A stretch of 64,000 nt of DNA, taken from Ralstonia sp. SET104. Lineage in GTDB: Bacteria; Pseudomonadota; Gammaproteobacteria; Burkholderiales; Burkholderiaceae. Where the stretch lies: assembly GCF_003851545.1 (NCBI RefSeq), contig NZ_BHVX01000001.1, positions 124,001-188,000 of the forward strand, given 5' to 3'. Position 1 is the first letter of the stretch; the number at the start of each line of letters is the position of its first letter. Made by a program: the position numbers and the translations under genes. This document shows, piece by piece, positions 1-8,030 of the stretch. The notes beneath the pieces are model-generated. The model was not told where the DNA came from. It saw only the letters and a list, made by a program, of their open reading frames with translations, and searched no databases.

Positions 1-358
1 CGGCAAAGGCGACATCCCAGCGTGCACGGGGCAGATCAGGATTCACCACGCCGGCTTCGTCAGAGAAGCCATCCAGGGCCGCATAGCCATCGATCGGGTT
101 GATCGTCTGGTAGTCCAGGCGGCTCCAGAAGGTTTGCCCATCGGGGGTGATCATCGCGTAGTGCCAATAGCCGCCTTCCTTGAACTCCATATGCTTGGTC
201 TTGGTGGTCAACGGCTTGGGCGCGAACCACTGGTCAAGCAATTCGCGCTTCGTATGGCAATCCCACACAAGCTGGCGCTTTGCCGCGAACTCTCGCCTCA
301 CGGTGATACTGCTCTTCTGCATGTCGACCAGGAAATCAAACCGAAGGTCAGGCTTCAT
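1..358 (-). CDS. SRPBCC/AHSA1-family protein (3' end cut by window)
   Basis: The first 119 residues are visible; the C-terminus lies outside the window. The protein begins MKPDLRFDFL and contains the pattern of AHSA1 (Aha1-like) START-fold proteins: a VRREFAA strand, a short helix ending DQWFAPKP, then EGGYWHYAM and QTIN strands. Such proteins bind small hydrophobic ligands, and many sit beside ArsR regulators; the true ligand is unknown here. The ATG (356-358) overlaps the end of the upstream ArsR gene by 11 bases, so the two are almost certainly co-transcribed and translationally coupled. Family assignment is from sequence pattern only. Confidence 0.75.
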   Translation of the reverse strand, partial: MKPDLRFDFLVDMQKSSITVRREFAAKRQLVWDCHTKRELLDQWFAPKPLTTKTKHMEFKEGGYWHYAMITPDGQTFWSRLDYQTINPIDGYAALDGFSDEAGVVNPDLPRARWDVAFA

Positions 359-692
359 CGTCTTCTCCTTGGAGTTTCTCTAAAAGGTTGTCCAGATTGC
401 GGTACCGGCTCGCCCAGATCGCGTGCTGTTTCTCAAACCAGCGCTCGGCAGCGGCCAGCTTCTTGCGCTCAAGCGTGCACGTGCGGATTCGGCCGCTCTT
501 CTCCGAGCGGACCAACCCCACCCCTTCCAGCACCCGCATGTGTTTCATGAACGACGGCAACGCCATGTCGAATGGCTCTGCCAGTTCGCTCACCGTCGCG
601 GGCCCTTGACCGAGCCGTTGAATAACAGCCCTGCGCGTTGGGTCTGCAAGTGCGTGAAATACCGCGTCCAGCGCGATTACATTGTTATCCAT
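348..692 (-). CDS. ArsR-family winged-helix transcriptional regulator
   Basis: A 114-residue protein with the ArsR-type winged helix: AVFHALADPTRRAVIQRL near the N-terminus, a recognition-helix region around TVSELAEPFDMALPSFMKHM, and a beta-wing VRSEKSGRIRTCTL. No metal-binding cysteine pair is visible, so it belongs with the AHSA1-linked, non-metal ArsR group rather than true arsenic sensors. I chose the ATG at 692 because homologous regulators start just before the DAVFHALADPTRR motif; the reading frame stays open upstream to 803. It overlaps the AHSA1-type gene that follows, implying an operon that it may autoregulate. Confidence 0.8.
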   Translation of the reverse strand: MDNNVIALDAVFHALADPTRRAVIQRLGQGPATVSELAEPFDMALPSFMKHMRVLEGVGLVRSEKSGRIRTCTLERKKLAAAERWFEKQHAIWASRYRNLDNLLEKLQGEDDEA

Positions 693-836
693 TTGGCTAA
701 CTATACGTTCAGAAACGCTTCGGCGCAACAGGGTTTCAACCGCAGCGGCACGTTCGATTTTCTGTGCGACATCTTCTGCGGCGCAGCGCACAAAATAATG
801 CATGGGACGTTGACCGCCACCTGAAGCGTGCGCGAT

Positions 837-2186
837 TCACCGCTCGGCTTCGATCTCCGGATTCGGTTCGCCATCCTTGGTGGCAACCAGTCCTTTTGGC
901 GTCAGCAGAATCAAGGGCAGGATCAGCGCGTACACCACGGTCGTGGCGATCACACAGTACGTGAATCCGTACGTTGGGCTGCTGCTATAGATGCGCGAGC
1001 CCAACAGATCGCCGGCGCGCGCCGAGAGCGCGAGAACGCCGTCCACCAGCATCATCAGGGTGCCTTGCAAGCCCGGCGGACAGGAGCGCATCGCAAGGTC
1101 AAGATACGCGGCCGTGGCGACACCGCCCATCAGCCCGATCGGTGCCGCCAGGACCAGCGCGAGATCGGCTGAGTGAATAAAGGCCAGCGGAATCATCTGC
1201 GGCACGGCAATGATGGTTCCCCACCACAGCAGCGTGTTCAGCGCGACCTTCTTGCACAGCCAGCCGTACAGCAGAAAGGTCGGGATAAATGCGGCAGCAA
1301 AGATCCCGTTGTAGTACGAGTAGACGGAATCCGACGCGTGCAGCGTGTCAGTCAGATAAAACTGCAGTGGCGTGGCCGCTCCCGGCGCAAAGTTCCACAG
1401 GAAGCAGATGAGCACCGCCGGATAGACCGCCCGATGCTTCACCAGCCGCCGGACATTCTCGACAAAATCCGCAGCCCTGGCTTGCGGCTTCTCATATGCA
1501 CCGCCAAAGACGGACGCGGGCCGCCAGAGCCCCAGCATGGCAATCGATAACGTGAACGCCGCCGCCAGCAAGAAAGCCTCTTTAGGGGCCAGATGGTCGG
1601 AGATGAGGCCGGAGGCGAATGCCCCGGCAACAACCGGAACGGTGCTGACCACGTTCAACAGCGCGCTCAGGCGCCCGGACATGCGCTTTTCCTGGCCCAC
1701 CAGCGCGATCAGCCCCTGATAGGCCGCGGCGACAAACCGGGAGGACAGCATGGCCAGCAGCATCCCGACCATCAGCGCCCGATAGGAGAACCCCGAGAGC
1801 GCCATCCCGATGAGTGCCAGCGCGGTTGCCGGCGCGAAGACCAGGAAGAAGCCGCGATCCCGCAATCCCAGCGGGTTCCATTGGTCACGCGCCAGGCCAA
1901 AAACAAACGCGATGTACACCGGGATACCCGTCACCAGCCGGAACAGCGAGATCTGCGTGGCCGTTGCATGCAACTGGTTCTTGAGCAGGTACGACGTCTG
2001 GATGTCGATCAGATAGCCGGCCGGCGTTGCCAGCGTGACGCACAGGGTCAGGCAACCGAAATACAGCAGGGTCTGGTCGCTGCCCTTCGCACCCTGAGCG
2101 TCCAAACCCACCGAAAAAGGCGCAGATTGCACAGCGCGCCAGCGGTTGGCGGCGGCTTTTGATCGGTCGGAGGATTTTGTTGCCAC
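837..2186 (-). CDS. Major facilitator superfamily transporter
   Basis: A 449-residue integral membrane protein with about twelve hydrophobic segments and a hydrophilic N-terminal tail of about 35 residues. The segment FGLARDQWNPLGLRDRGFF resembles the cytoplasmic loop 2-3 region of MFS carriers, and a central loop of about 30 residues (PQARAADFVENVRRLVKHR) separates the two six-helix halves. Parts recall the folate/biopterin-type branch of MFS, but the substrate cannot be told. It stands alone, transcribed away from the J-domain gene. The ATG at 2186 is the first in frame; no strong ribosome-binding site decides it. Confidence 0.75.
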   Translation of the reverse strand: MATKSSDRSKAAANRWRAVQSAPFSVGLDAQGAKGSDQTLLYFGCLTLCVTLATPAGYLIDIQTSYLLKNQLHATATQISLFRLVTGIPVYIAFVFGLARDQWNPLGLRDRGFFLVFAPATALALIGMALSGFSYRALMVGMLLAMLSSRFVAAAYQGLIALVGQEKRMSGRLSALLNVVSTVPVVAGAFASGLISDHLAPKEAFLLAAAFTLSIAMLGLWRPASVFGGAYEKPQARAADFVENVRRLVKHRAVYPAVLICFLWNFAPGAATPLQFYLTDTLHASDSVYSYYNGIFAAAFIPTFLLYGWLCKKVALNTLLWWGTIIAVPQMIPLAFIHSADLALVLAAPIGLMGGVATAAYLDLAMRSCPPGLQGTLMMLVDGVLALSARAGDLLGSRIYSSSPTYGFTYCVIATTVVYALILPLILLTPKGLVATKDGEPNPEIEAER

Positions 2187-2337
2187 GGCACGCGCCCCCA
2201 GGGCGACGACTGGCTAAAAGCATGCGCTGTGTAAGCGCATCGGGTCAACATGCGTCAATGGAGAATCGACCTCAAGAGCCAAGCAACCCCATGCTAGGAT
2301 GACCGCTCCCCCCCGCCCCCGCCCGCCCCCTCCACCC

Positions 2338-2946
2338 ATGACGACCATCTACGCCACGCTCGGCGTGCAGCCGGACGCCACCCTGGACGAAATCAAACGC
2401 GCCTACCGCCGCGCCGCCATGAAGTGGCACCCAGACCGCAACCCTGGCCGCGAGGTTGAGGCATACGCGGCGTTCCAGGAAATCCGCGAGGCTTACGCCA
2501 TCCTCTCCGACACCGAGCAGCGCCGCGTGTACGACGAGGTTTTCGAGCAGGAAATGCAGCGCTGGCACGCCCAGCGCGACGCGCAGGAAGCGCAAGAGCG
2601 TGCCGCGCAACGCGAGCGTGAGCGCATTGCGCAGGAACACTACGAGAAGATGGTCGCCATCGCGATGCGCTTTGCCAACGACGGCCACAATCGGGACGTC
2701 CTCTTCGGCGTACTGCTCGGCCAGGACTGCGAGGCCGAACTGGCAGCGCGCATTGCGAACAGCGTATGGGCCTTGCAGGAAGCGCGACGCACAAGCGCCG
2801 CACCCGCCGCAGACGCGCAAGACATCGAGACTGCCCCGCCGCCCGACGAGGCAGCCGCGCCTGAGCCGCGCGAAGCGGCGCGAACCCGGCGTCATCCCAG
2901 CGCCTTTGAATCGTTCTGGCATGGCTTGTTCGGCATGCGCCCGTAG
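2338..2946 (+). CDS. J-domain (DnaJ-like) co-chaperone
   Basis: A 202-residue protein with a typical J domain at residues 1-65: YATLGVQPDATLDEIKRAYR, then the HPD tripeptide at residues 31-33 that stimulates Hsp70 ATPase. The rest is a charged helical linker (residues about 70-110, rich in E, R and Q) and a poorly conserved tail ending FWHGLFGMRP. There is no G/F region or zinc finger, so it is a class C J protein that probably recruits DnaK to an unknown client. The start at 2338 is chosen because residue 4 begins the J-domain helix; an in-frame ATG at 2299 would add only a proline-rich stretch. Confidence 0.8.
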   Translation: MTTIYATLGVQPDATLDEIKRAYRRAAMKWHPDRNPGREVEAYAAFQEIREAYAILSDTEQRRVYDEVFEQEMQRWHAQRDAQEAQERAAQRERERIAQEHYEKMVAIAMRFANDGHNRDVLFGVLLGQDCEAELAARIANSVWALQEARRTSAAPAADAQDIETAPPPDEAAAPEPREAARTRRHPSAFESFWHGLFGMRP

Positions 2947-2980
2947 CCCGTAGCGGTGTTGGTGCTCGGCGCAGAAAGGC

Positions 2981-3021
2981 GCAGCGGTGGAGCGAGTTGA
3001 TCGTTTGCTGCTGTGAATCAA
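2981..3021. repeat. Intergenic repeat, copy 1
   Basis: A 41-base stretch that recurs at 4362-4402 with 34 of 41 bases identical by my reading. Both copies lie in intergenic DNA on either side of the PHB-depolymerase-like gene and in the same orientation. Each carries short complementary ends (GCAGCGG and CCGCTGT in copy 2). Function unknown; it may be a dispersed REP-like element. Confidence 0.5.
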
Positions 3022-3088
3022 TACGACGCGTTATCCGCCCCTCGACAGCCCCACCGTTATCCCGCATCCCGCTCCCGCATCGACTGAC

Positions 3089-4192
3089 CTACGGTCTGCC
3101 AGTCACGCGCTGCACCATTGCGTAGAGCACCGACATCTGCAAGCCGTTCTTGAGCGCGTAGTTCGGGTCGTATTGATTGGAGTAGCCCCACCAGTCGAAG
3201 CATGCATTCGGGTTCGTCGTGCCTGGCGCAGACGACGCGATCGTGTCGGGATACACGACCACGAGTTTGTTTGTGTCGGCCCATGCATTGATGCCGGCCT
3301 CGGTCACCCAACGGTTTCCGATCAGCGATGCTTCCTGCAAACAGCCGTGGAGGGCGAGCACGAATCCGCACTTGTCGCCCCGCGCACACGCTTTCGGCAC
3401 AAAAACGCTCCCGGTTGAACTCATCGAAACGGTTGGCGACGCCCCAAACTCCGTTTGATCAAATGCCGCGAGCGTACCCGACAGCTTTCCATTGTTGCGC
3501 GGCTCCAATGTGCCGAGGAACATCGTCAGCCACGTTTGTACGGAATCGTAGACCGCGCCGTTCGCCGCGCAGCGCACCATGTAGGGGCTCCCGAGCGTGC
3601 CACATGCAAGTTCGCCGTCGGGCGATTCCCAGCCGTGCGCGGCGGGATACGCATTGTCGAAGTGAACATTGGCCCCATAACGTTTGTATTCCGAGTTGAG
3701 GTCAGCCATCTCAAGCGGATTGACGACGACGTCTTGCGTGCCGGACCAAAGATAGACGGGCTGTCCACGCAGATTCGTCGCCGGATCGATGGTGCCAAGA
3801 GACGATTGCGCATCCAAATACGCCTCGGATGCCGCAAGCGTGCTGTTGTACGACGCCTGATTCGACGCAAGCGTCAAGCCGCCGCAATTTGCCAATGCTG
3901 TCGCCGCGCCTCCGGCGCCGGCACACCAGTACACCCCGCCAGCGTAGACAGCGGCCCCCTTGAAGGTCGAGGAGTGCGCGACATGCATCTGCACCGCCGC
4001 AAAACCGCCAGACGAAATGCCCGCAACGAAAACCTTCGCCGGGTCGATGTTATAGCCCTGAAGTTTTACGATTGCGGCCGATCCGCCGTCCGTGGTGGGG
4101 CTCCCAGCGGCGGCCAACGTCTTCGCCCCGATGAGGCCGATCGCTAACACCGCTGCCAACGCTAAACGTATGCCTAACGCCATCCTGGTCAT
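3089..4192 (-). CDS. Exported PHB depolymerase-family esterase
   Basis: A 367-residue protein with a signal peptide (MTRMALGIRLALAAVLAIGL, then AKTLAAAG). The lipase box GISSGG holds the nucleophilic serine, preceded by the DPAKVFVAG strand. A likely catalytic Asp lies in WSGTQDVVVNP and a likely His in PAAHGWE. A second block with LALHGCLQ and CFDWWGY matches the PHB depolymerase/feruloyl-esterase-type alpha/beta hydrolase family. It probably hydrolyses polyhydroxyalkanoate or a related ester outside the cytoplasm. The ATG at 4192 has GAGGAG 6 bases upstream and begins the signal peptide, which decides the start. Flanked by two copies of an intergenic repeat. Confidence 0.82.
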   Translation of the reverse strand: MTRMALGIRLALAAVLAIGLIGAKTLAAAGSPTTDGGSAAIVKLQGYNIDPAKVFVAGISSGGFAAVQMHVAHSSTFKGAAVYAGGVYWCAGAGGAATALANCGGLTLASNQASYNSTLAASEAYLDAQSSLGTIDPATNLRGQPVYLWSGTQDVVVNPLEMADLNSEYKRYGANVHFDNAYPAAHGWESPDGELACGTLGSPYMVRCAANGAVYDSVQTWLTMFLGTLEPRNNGKLSGTLAAFDQTEFGASPTVSMSSTGSVFVPKACARGDKCGFVLALHGCLQEASLIGNRWVTEAGINAWADTNKLVVVYPDTIASSAPGTTNPNACFDWWGYSNQYDPNYALKNGLQMSVLYAMVQRVTGRP

Positions 4193-4361
4193 TGTCGTCT
4201 CCTCAAAGCCGTCGCCGCGCGCATCGCACGCCGCAATCACCCTGCTCAATTTATTCCGCTCAGACGAGCAGTACAAGCTCGCGAACAATTCGATCGATCC
4301 CTGCCAGAATGTCGCGCGGGGGCTTCAAGCCGGTTCAAGGAAGACGGAGCAAGAGGAGGAG

Positions 4362-4402
4362 GCAGCGGTGAAGCGAGTGAATCGGTTGCCGCTGTCAATT
4401 AA
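4362..4402. repeat. Intergenic repeat, copy 2
   Basis: Second copy of the 41-base element at 2981-3021 (about 83 percent identical). It runs directly into the strong hairpin at 4401-4433. Confidence 0.5.
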
Positions 4403-4433
4403 GCAAGCCGCCCTTTCCGTGGGCGGCTTGCTT
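4401..4433 (-). terminator. Strong hairpin 3' of the secreted-protein gene
   Basis: Perfect 13-bp stem AAGCAAGCCGCCC / GGGCGGCTTGCTT with a 7-base loop, 23 bases past the stop codon of the 4456-6084 gene. There is no clear U tract, so it may be a weak terminator or an mRNA-stabilising hairpin. Confidence 0.55.
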
Positions 4434-4455
4434 GGTAACCGAACGACGCACTGCC

Positions 4456-6084
4456 TCAATTGCAATTGGCAAACTTGAACGAAAACAGCCGCGTATCCCA
4501 ATTGAAGTTGCCGGTGGCGACCAAGTATTCGTTGGTGTACCAGAAGGTGCACCCATCCACCGGGTCCACGCTCATGCTTGAATAATCGCCCCATCGGTTA
4601 TAGGACGTTTGTGAGCCGCTGCCATAAACGTTCCCGTTAATCGCAATCGCCTCCGCTTGCATGGTGTTAAGCGCGTCGGTCGCCAATCGGCCCGTATAGC
4701 GTAGGGTGGGTGGCATGCTGCCGCTTGAGACGCTGTACCCCATCGCCATGTTGCCGACCTTGTCCATCGCAATGCTTCCCATCCAGCGGAATTTCGAATC
4801 AGGCGCGTAGGTGCCTTGTTGAAAGACCGTTGGCGTACCGTTCGGATTGCGCAATTCATACCATCGCACCCCGGTGTATCCCTTTCTCGTCGATCCCACT
4901 TGCACGGAGTGGTTGACCACCAAAGACTCATGCGCCCCGAAGTTCCGGTAAGCGAGGCGATACATCAAGCGGTCGCCTAGAGAATCGAGCTTCTGAGCGG
5001 TGTTTTGTTGAGGAATGCACGCACCACCGCCGCAGGCTTGATTGAAGGGCGCCACCGGGATGCTGGTCGGACCACGCAGCGTGGAATTGGCAGCGTTGCT
5101 CCAGTCGACATGAAACTTCCAGAGGTTCAGCGCATTCACGCCAAGGCTGAGCAGGAAGTTCGGGGATCCGGCGGGCGGCGCCTGGGTCGGCCCGTCAAGA
5201 TCGGCCGGCAGCAGGCCGGCAACGCTCGATCCGAGTTGGAAACACTGCTGGGTTGCGGGGTTGCCCAACAGCATGGCTTGCCGGTCATAGGCGCACACTT
5301 GGGCACCGACGAAGCTGGATACCTTGAACATATTGAACGTCGTGTAATAGCCGTCCGGCCATACCCCGAGTTTGGGGTAATCAGGGAAATCGCTGTAGGC
5401 AAAGGCGTGGCGATTCCAGGAGCCCCTCGCATCCGACGTCGTAGAAACCGCAACGCACTGCAAATAGGGGTGGGCCGCGCTGCCGTCAGCGCCGGTCACG
5501 GCAAACTGGGTCATGACCCAGCGGTTGGCGAGCTTGTCATATTGGACGATCGGATCGCCATCATTATCTTGTCCGCACAGCGCGCCAAGGCCCGTCGGGT
5601 CAAAGCCTTGCCACAAGGTATTGCCCGCTGTCGGACCGTACAGAGCGACGCCAGTGCTTTTGTCGAACACCACGAACGATTCATTCACCCACTGTACAAC
5701 CTGGGTTGCCCCGACGGCGCTATTGGGATCAGGCGGAATGCCGTTGACCGTGAACCCGGGATAATGCTGGCCCAGCCCGAGCAAGTCCTGGCCCACCGTC
5801 ACCGGCACGAGCAAGCCGGTGGTGGTGCTTTGCAAAACAGGATCCGACTGGCTCGCCGGTGCCTGCGGCGATGGGAGTCGCCCCAGCAGCTTGATCCGTT
5901 GGCCAAGCGCTGGCTTAAGCGGCACCATGTTCGCCAGCGGAGGCGAGACATCGTGGTGCACCGCATGCGCTTGGGCCGCGCTGGGTCTATCCTGCGCCGC
6001 GCCGGGTCCGGTCCAAAGCAGCAGGCCCAAAACCCCGGCCAAGGCGCCCCCAACGGCACGTGTGTTGCTGTCGGCTGACTTCAT
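4456..6084 (-). CDS. Secreted protein of unknown function
   Basis: A 542-residue protein with a signal peptide (hydrophobic AVGGALAGVLGLLLW, cleavage likely after PGAAQ). I do not recognise a family. Visible features: a proline-rich linker after the signal, many short strand-like segments with W/Y and DG turns (DPTGLGALCGQDNDGDP, WMGSIAMDKVGNMAMGY), and paired cysteines (CGGGAC, CAYD, QQCF) that fit disulfides in an exported protein. The repeated strand pattern would suit a beta-propeller-like fold, but this is inference. The start is the ATG at 6084; an in-frame codon at 6105 adds seven residues. It lies upstream of, and on the same strand as, the PHB-depolymerase-like gene but is separated from it by a hairpin and a repeat. 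Confidence 0.6.
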   Translation of the reverse strand: MKSADSNTRAVGGALAGVLGLLLWTGPGAAQDRPSAAQAHAVHHDVSPPLANMVPLKPALGQRIKLLGRLPSPQAPASQSDPVLQSTTTGLLVPVTVGQDLLGLGQHYPGFTVNGIPPDPNSAVGATQVVQWVNESFVVFDKSTGVALYGPTAGNTLWQGFDPTGLGALCGQDNDGDPIVQYDKLANRWVMTQFAVTGADGSAAHPYLQCVAVSTTSDARGSWNRHAFAYSDFPDYPKLGVWPDGYYTTFNMFKVSSFVGAQVCAYDRQAMLLGNPATQQCFQLGSSVAGLLPADLDGPTQAPPAGSPNFLLSLGVNALNLWKFHVDWSNAANSTLRGPTSIPVAPFNQACGGGACIPQQNTAQKLDSLGDRLMYRLAYRNFGAHESLVVNHSVQVGSTRKGYTGVRWYELRNPNGTPTVFQQGTYAPDSKFRWMGSIAMDKVGNMAMGYSVSSGSMPPTLRYTGRLATDALNTMQAEAIAINGNVYGSGSQTSYNRWGDYSSMSVDPVDGCTFWYTNEYLVATGNFNWDTRLFSFKFANCN

Positions 6085-6288
6085 GGTCGCCCCCTCCGCC
6101 GCCAATCGGACGGCCCTTACTGAGCCAGTCTAATTCTCGTTGATGTGCCTACATTGCGGATTTCGGCGGAGGGCTCGGGCCGCATTCGTTTGCCTTGCCA
6201 ATGGCTGCGCAATGGCGGTTCCAGTAAATGCGCTGCAGATTGCACCGGCAGTTGAGGTGGCGTAACGCCAAGGTGGAAAAGCTCAGAG

Positions 6289-6311
6289 ACGCCCTGACCT
6301 GCTCAGGGCGT
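6289..6311 (-). terminator. Hairpin 3' of the C4-linked gene
   Basis: Stem ACGCCCTGA / TCAGGGCGT with loop CCTGC, about 19 bases beyond the stop codon of the 6330-6668 gene on the minus strand, followed there by a U-containing stretch. Probable terminator. Confidence 0.5.
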
Positions 6312-6329
6312 GTTCATTTGGCGCAGGCC

Positions 6330-6668
6330 CTATTGACGCCCAACGGCTTCCAGTGCATCCCATGTACCTGGGTTCAACTGGCACCCCTCCAGCGCGAGCA
6401 GCACATACGCGCCAATCGTGTCGAGAAACCCCGCGCGATATTCGAGCGAGCGCGCGCCGAGCACATAGTCCAGCGTTTCGCGCAGGAGCGCAGGCTGGAA
6501 CACCCGATGCCGAGACATCGAGCGCTGCGCGAGCCGCAGAAAGCGCTGCGCGCGCAACGCGCCAGATTGGTACGGCGTGCGGCGAGTTAGCGGAGGAGAA
6601 GGGAAAGATGCGGGGCGAAGCCCGCTTTGCTGGATGGCCATGACGTCTCCTGACGATCGACGGATCAT
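6330..6668 (-). CDS. Small phage-type protein under C4-like antisense RNA control
   Basis: A 112-residue protein with no recognised domain: a basic N-terminal half (RRTPYQSGALRAQRFLRLAQRS) and a C-terminal half with an alpha-helical appearance (ETLDYVLGARSLEYRAGFLDTIGAYVLLALEG). The minus-strand ATG at 6668 has GAGGAG 7 bases upstream. A second in-frame ATG at 6641 also has a good AGGAGA site, so the first nine codons may act as a leader. Directly upstream lies an RNA structure like the C4 antisense RNA of phages P1 and P7, which regulates Icd/Ant-type phage genes, and its antisense segment matches the sequence next to the ribosome-binding site. This context suggests a phage- or satellite-derived regulatory or cell-division-inhibitor-like gene; no integrase is nearby. 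Confidence 0.6.
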   Translation of the reverse strand: MIRRSSGDVMAIQQSGLRPASFPSPPLTRRTPYQSGALRAQRFLRLAQRSMSRHRVFQPALLRETLDYVLGARSLEYRAGFLDTIGAYVLLALEGCQLNPGTWDALEAVGRQ

Positions 6669-6697
6669 GGGCACGCTCCTCGTCGCTAAACGAGGGT

Positions 6698-6771
6698 GGC
6701 GGGCCCGACGGCGAGGTTAGCGACTGGTGTCAGGACCCAGTAGACCTTGCGGTCTCCTCACCCGGCCCGCC
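6698..6771 (-). ncRNA. C4-like antisense RNA element
   Basis: Read on the minus strand, an outer stem GGCGGGCC (6771-6764) pairs with GGCCCGCC (6705-6698). It encloses two hairpins: AGACC-GCAA-GGTCT (6755-6742) and ACTGG-N9-CCAGT (6741-6723). After the second hairpin is GTCGCTAA (6724-6717), which is exactly complementary to TTAGCGAC at 6689-6682, just before the GAGGAG site of the downstream gene, and to a second copy at 6833-6826. This layout matches the known C4 antisense RNA family of P1/P7 phages (outer stem, two hairpins, antisense segments against target ribosome-binding sites). Family assignment is from memory of the consensus, not a covariance search. Confidence 0.7.
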
Positions 6772-6931
6772 TTTGAAAACGGACGTGAGTGTACACAATG
6801 AACGGATGTTCACTGTCCTGACCAGGTCGCTAAACCCAGGCCTCCGCTAGTGCGAAGGCGAGTGGATTCTAGTGACCGTCTCGGGACATGAACATCGGCA
6901 GATTCTTAAAGTGCGATGGCCACGCGTTTTT

Positions 6932-7846
6932 TCACCCGGCCGCCTTCCCACCCAACAACCGACACTCCGCCGATAACGCCAACAAGTTCGGGTCCCGCTC
7001 CCGGTTGCGCTGCATCACCAGCACAATGTGCTGGCTGATCGCATAGCGCGCGGCCAGCGGAATCAACTGCACCCTGGGGCTGAAATCTGCCACGCGGCGC
7101 GGCAGCAGCGCGTAGCCGATGCCGCCACTCACCAGGTTCATGAGCGAGAAGATGTCACCCACGCGCAGCGCGATCTGCGGCGCAAAACCGGCCTTGTCGA
7201 ACGCGGCCATAAAGTCGTGATACGTCGCAAAGTCATCACCAAGCGCGACGAACTTTTCGCTGCGCACGGTTTGCAGATCGATTTCCGCCGACGATGCGTA
7301 CGGCGAGGCAAGCGGCGCGGCAAACAGAATCTCGTCGGCAAACATCGGCACCGTCAGCAGATCGGGATTACGCAGCGGCTCGCCCAGCGCTATGACGATG
7401 GCATCGAGCTGGCCGTCTTCCAGCTTGGCCAGCAGGCTGCGGTTCGAGCCCAACGTGAGTTCGATGTCGAGCGCGGAGCGGCGCGTCTTGAGCCCGGCGA
7501 AGATGCGCGGCAGCGTGCCCACCGTCATCGAATACAGCCCGCCGATCTTCAGCGTGGTTGATGAGAAGCCCGCTGCCTCGCGCGTGCGACGCACGCCAGC
7601 TTCACATTCGGCCAGGATGCGCTCCACATGCTCGGCAAACACGTAGGCGGTGGACAGCGGAATCAGCTTGCGCCCGTCGCGCTTGAACAGCGGGCAGCGC
7701 AATCCTTCTTCCAATGAATGCAGCGCGCGATGCACGCTCACCGTGCTCTGGCCCAGCGCCTCAGACACGCGCGCCATGTTGCCCAGCGTCATGAAAGACT
7801 GGAACACCTCCAGCTTCTTCAACGTGATGTCTTCGTCGATTGCCAT
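6932..7846 (-). CDS. mdcR: LysR-type regulator of malonate decarboxylase genes
   Basis: A 304-residue LysR-type regulator. Helix-turn-helix at residues 10-65 (LEVFQSFMTLGNMARVSEAL, then STVSVHRALHSLEE), followed by a periplasmic-binding-like effector domain (LKIGGLYSMTVGTLPRIF onward). It is divergent from mdcA, and a perfect inverted repeat sits between them at 7925-7951. In known malonate decarboxylase loci an adjacent LysR protein (MdcR/MdcY type) activates the operon in response to malonate, so this is the likely role. Start at the ATG before DEDITLKKLEVF, the usual position for the HTH. Confidence 0.85.
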   Translation of the reverse strand: MAIDEDITLKKLEVFQSFMTLGNMARVSEALGQSTVSVHRALHSLEEGLRCPLFKRDGRKLIPLSTAYVFAEHVERILAECEAGVRRTREAAGFSSTTLKIGGLYSMTVGTLPRIFAGLKTRRSALDIELTLGSNRSLLAKLEDGQLDAIVIALGEPLRNPDLLTVPMFADEILFAAPLASPYASSAEIDLQTVRSEKFVALGDDFATYHDFMAAFDKAGFAPQIALRVGDIFSLMNLVSGGIGYALLPRRVADFSPRVQLIPLAARYAISQHIVLVMQRNRERDPNLLALSAECRLLGGKAAG

Positions 7847-7924
7847 GGTTTGTCTCCGCCGGGCTTGGGTCGGGGCTTGGGTCTGTGATGAGCCGGGCCT
7901 GCACTTTGCCGCGATCTGCGCATT

Positions 7925-7951
7925 GTTTCATTAACCTGAAGTTAATGAAAC
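7925..7951. promoter_or_regulatory. Perfect inverted repeat, candidate MdcR operator
   Basis: Arms GTTTCATTAAC and GTTAATGAAAC (11 bp each, perfect) with a 5-base spacer CTGAA. It contains the LysR-type T-N11-A core. It lies 73 bases before mdcR and 79 before mdcA, where an MdcR binding site would be expected. Confidence 0.7.
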
Positions 7952-8030
7952 CGTGCCAAGGTTGATTGAAGTGCACGTTCTTACGGCATACGGTACAGCC
8001 CATCGAGTCCACGGTTGGAGCTGTCCACTC

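Noticed and set aside
837-2186. Folate/biopterin transporter as a specific name for the MFS protein
   Set aside because: Resemblance is too vague to name a substrate.
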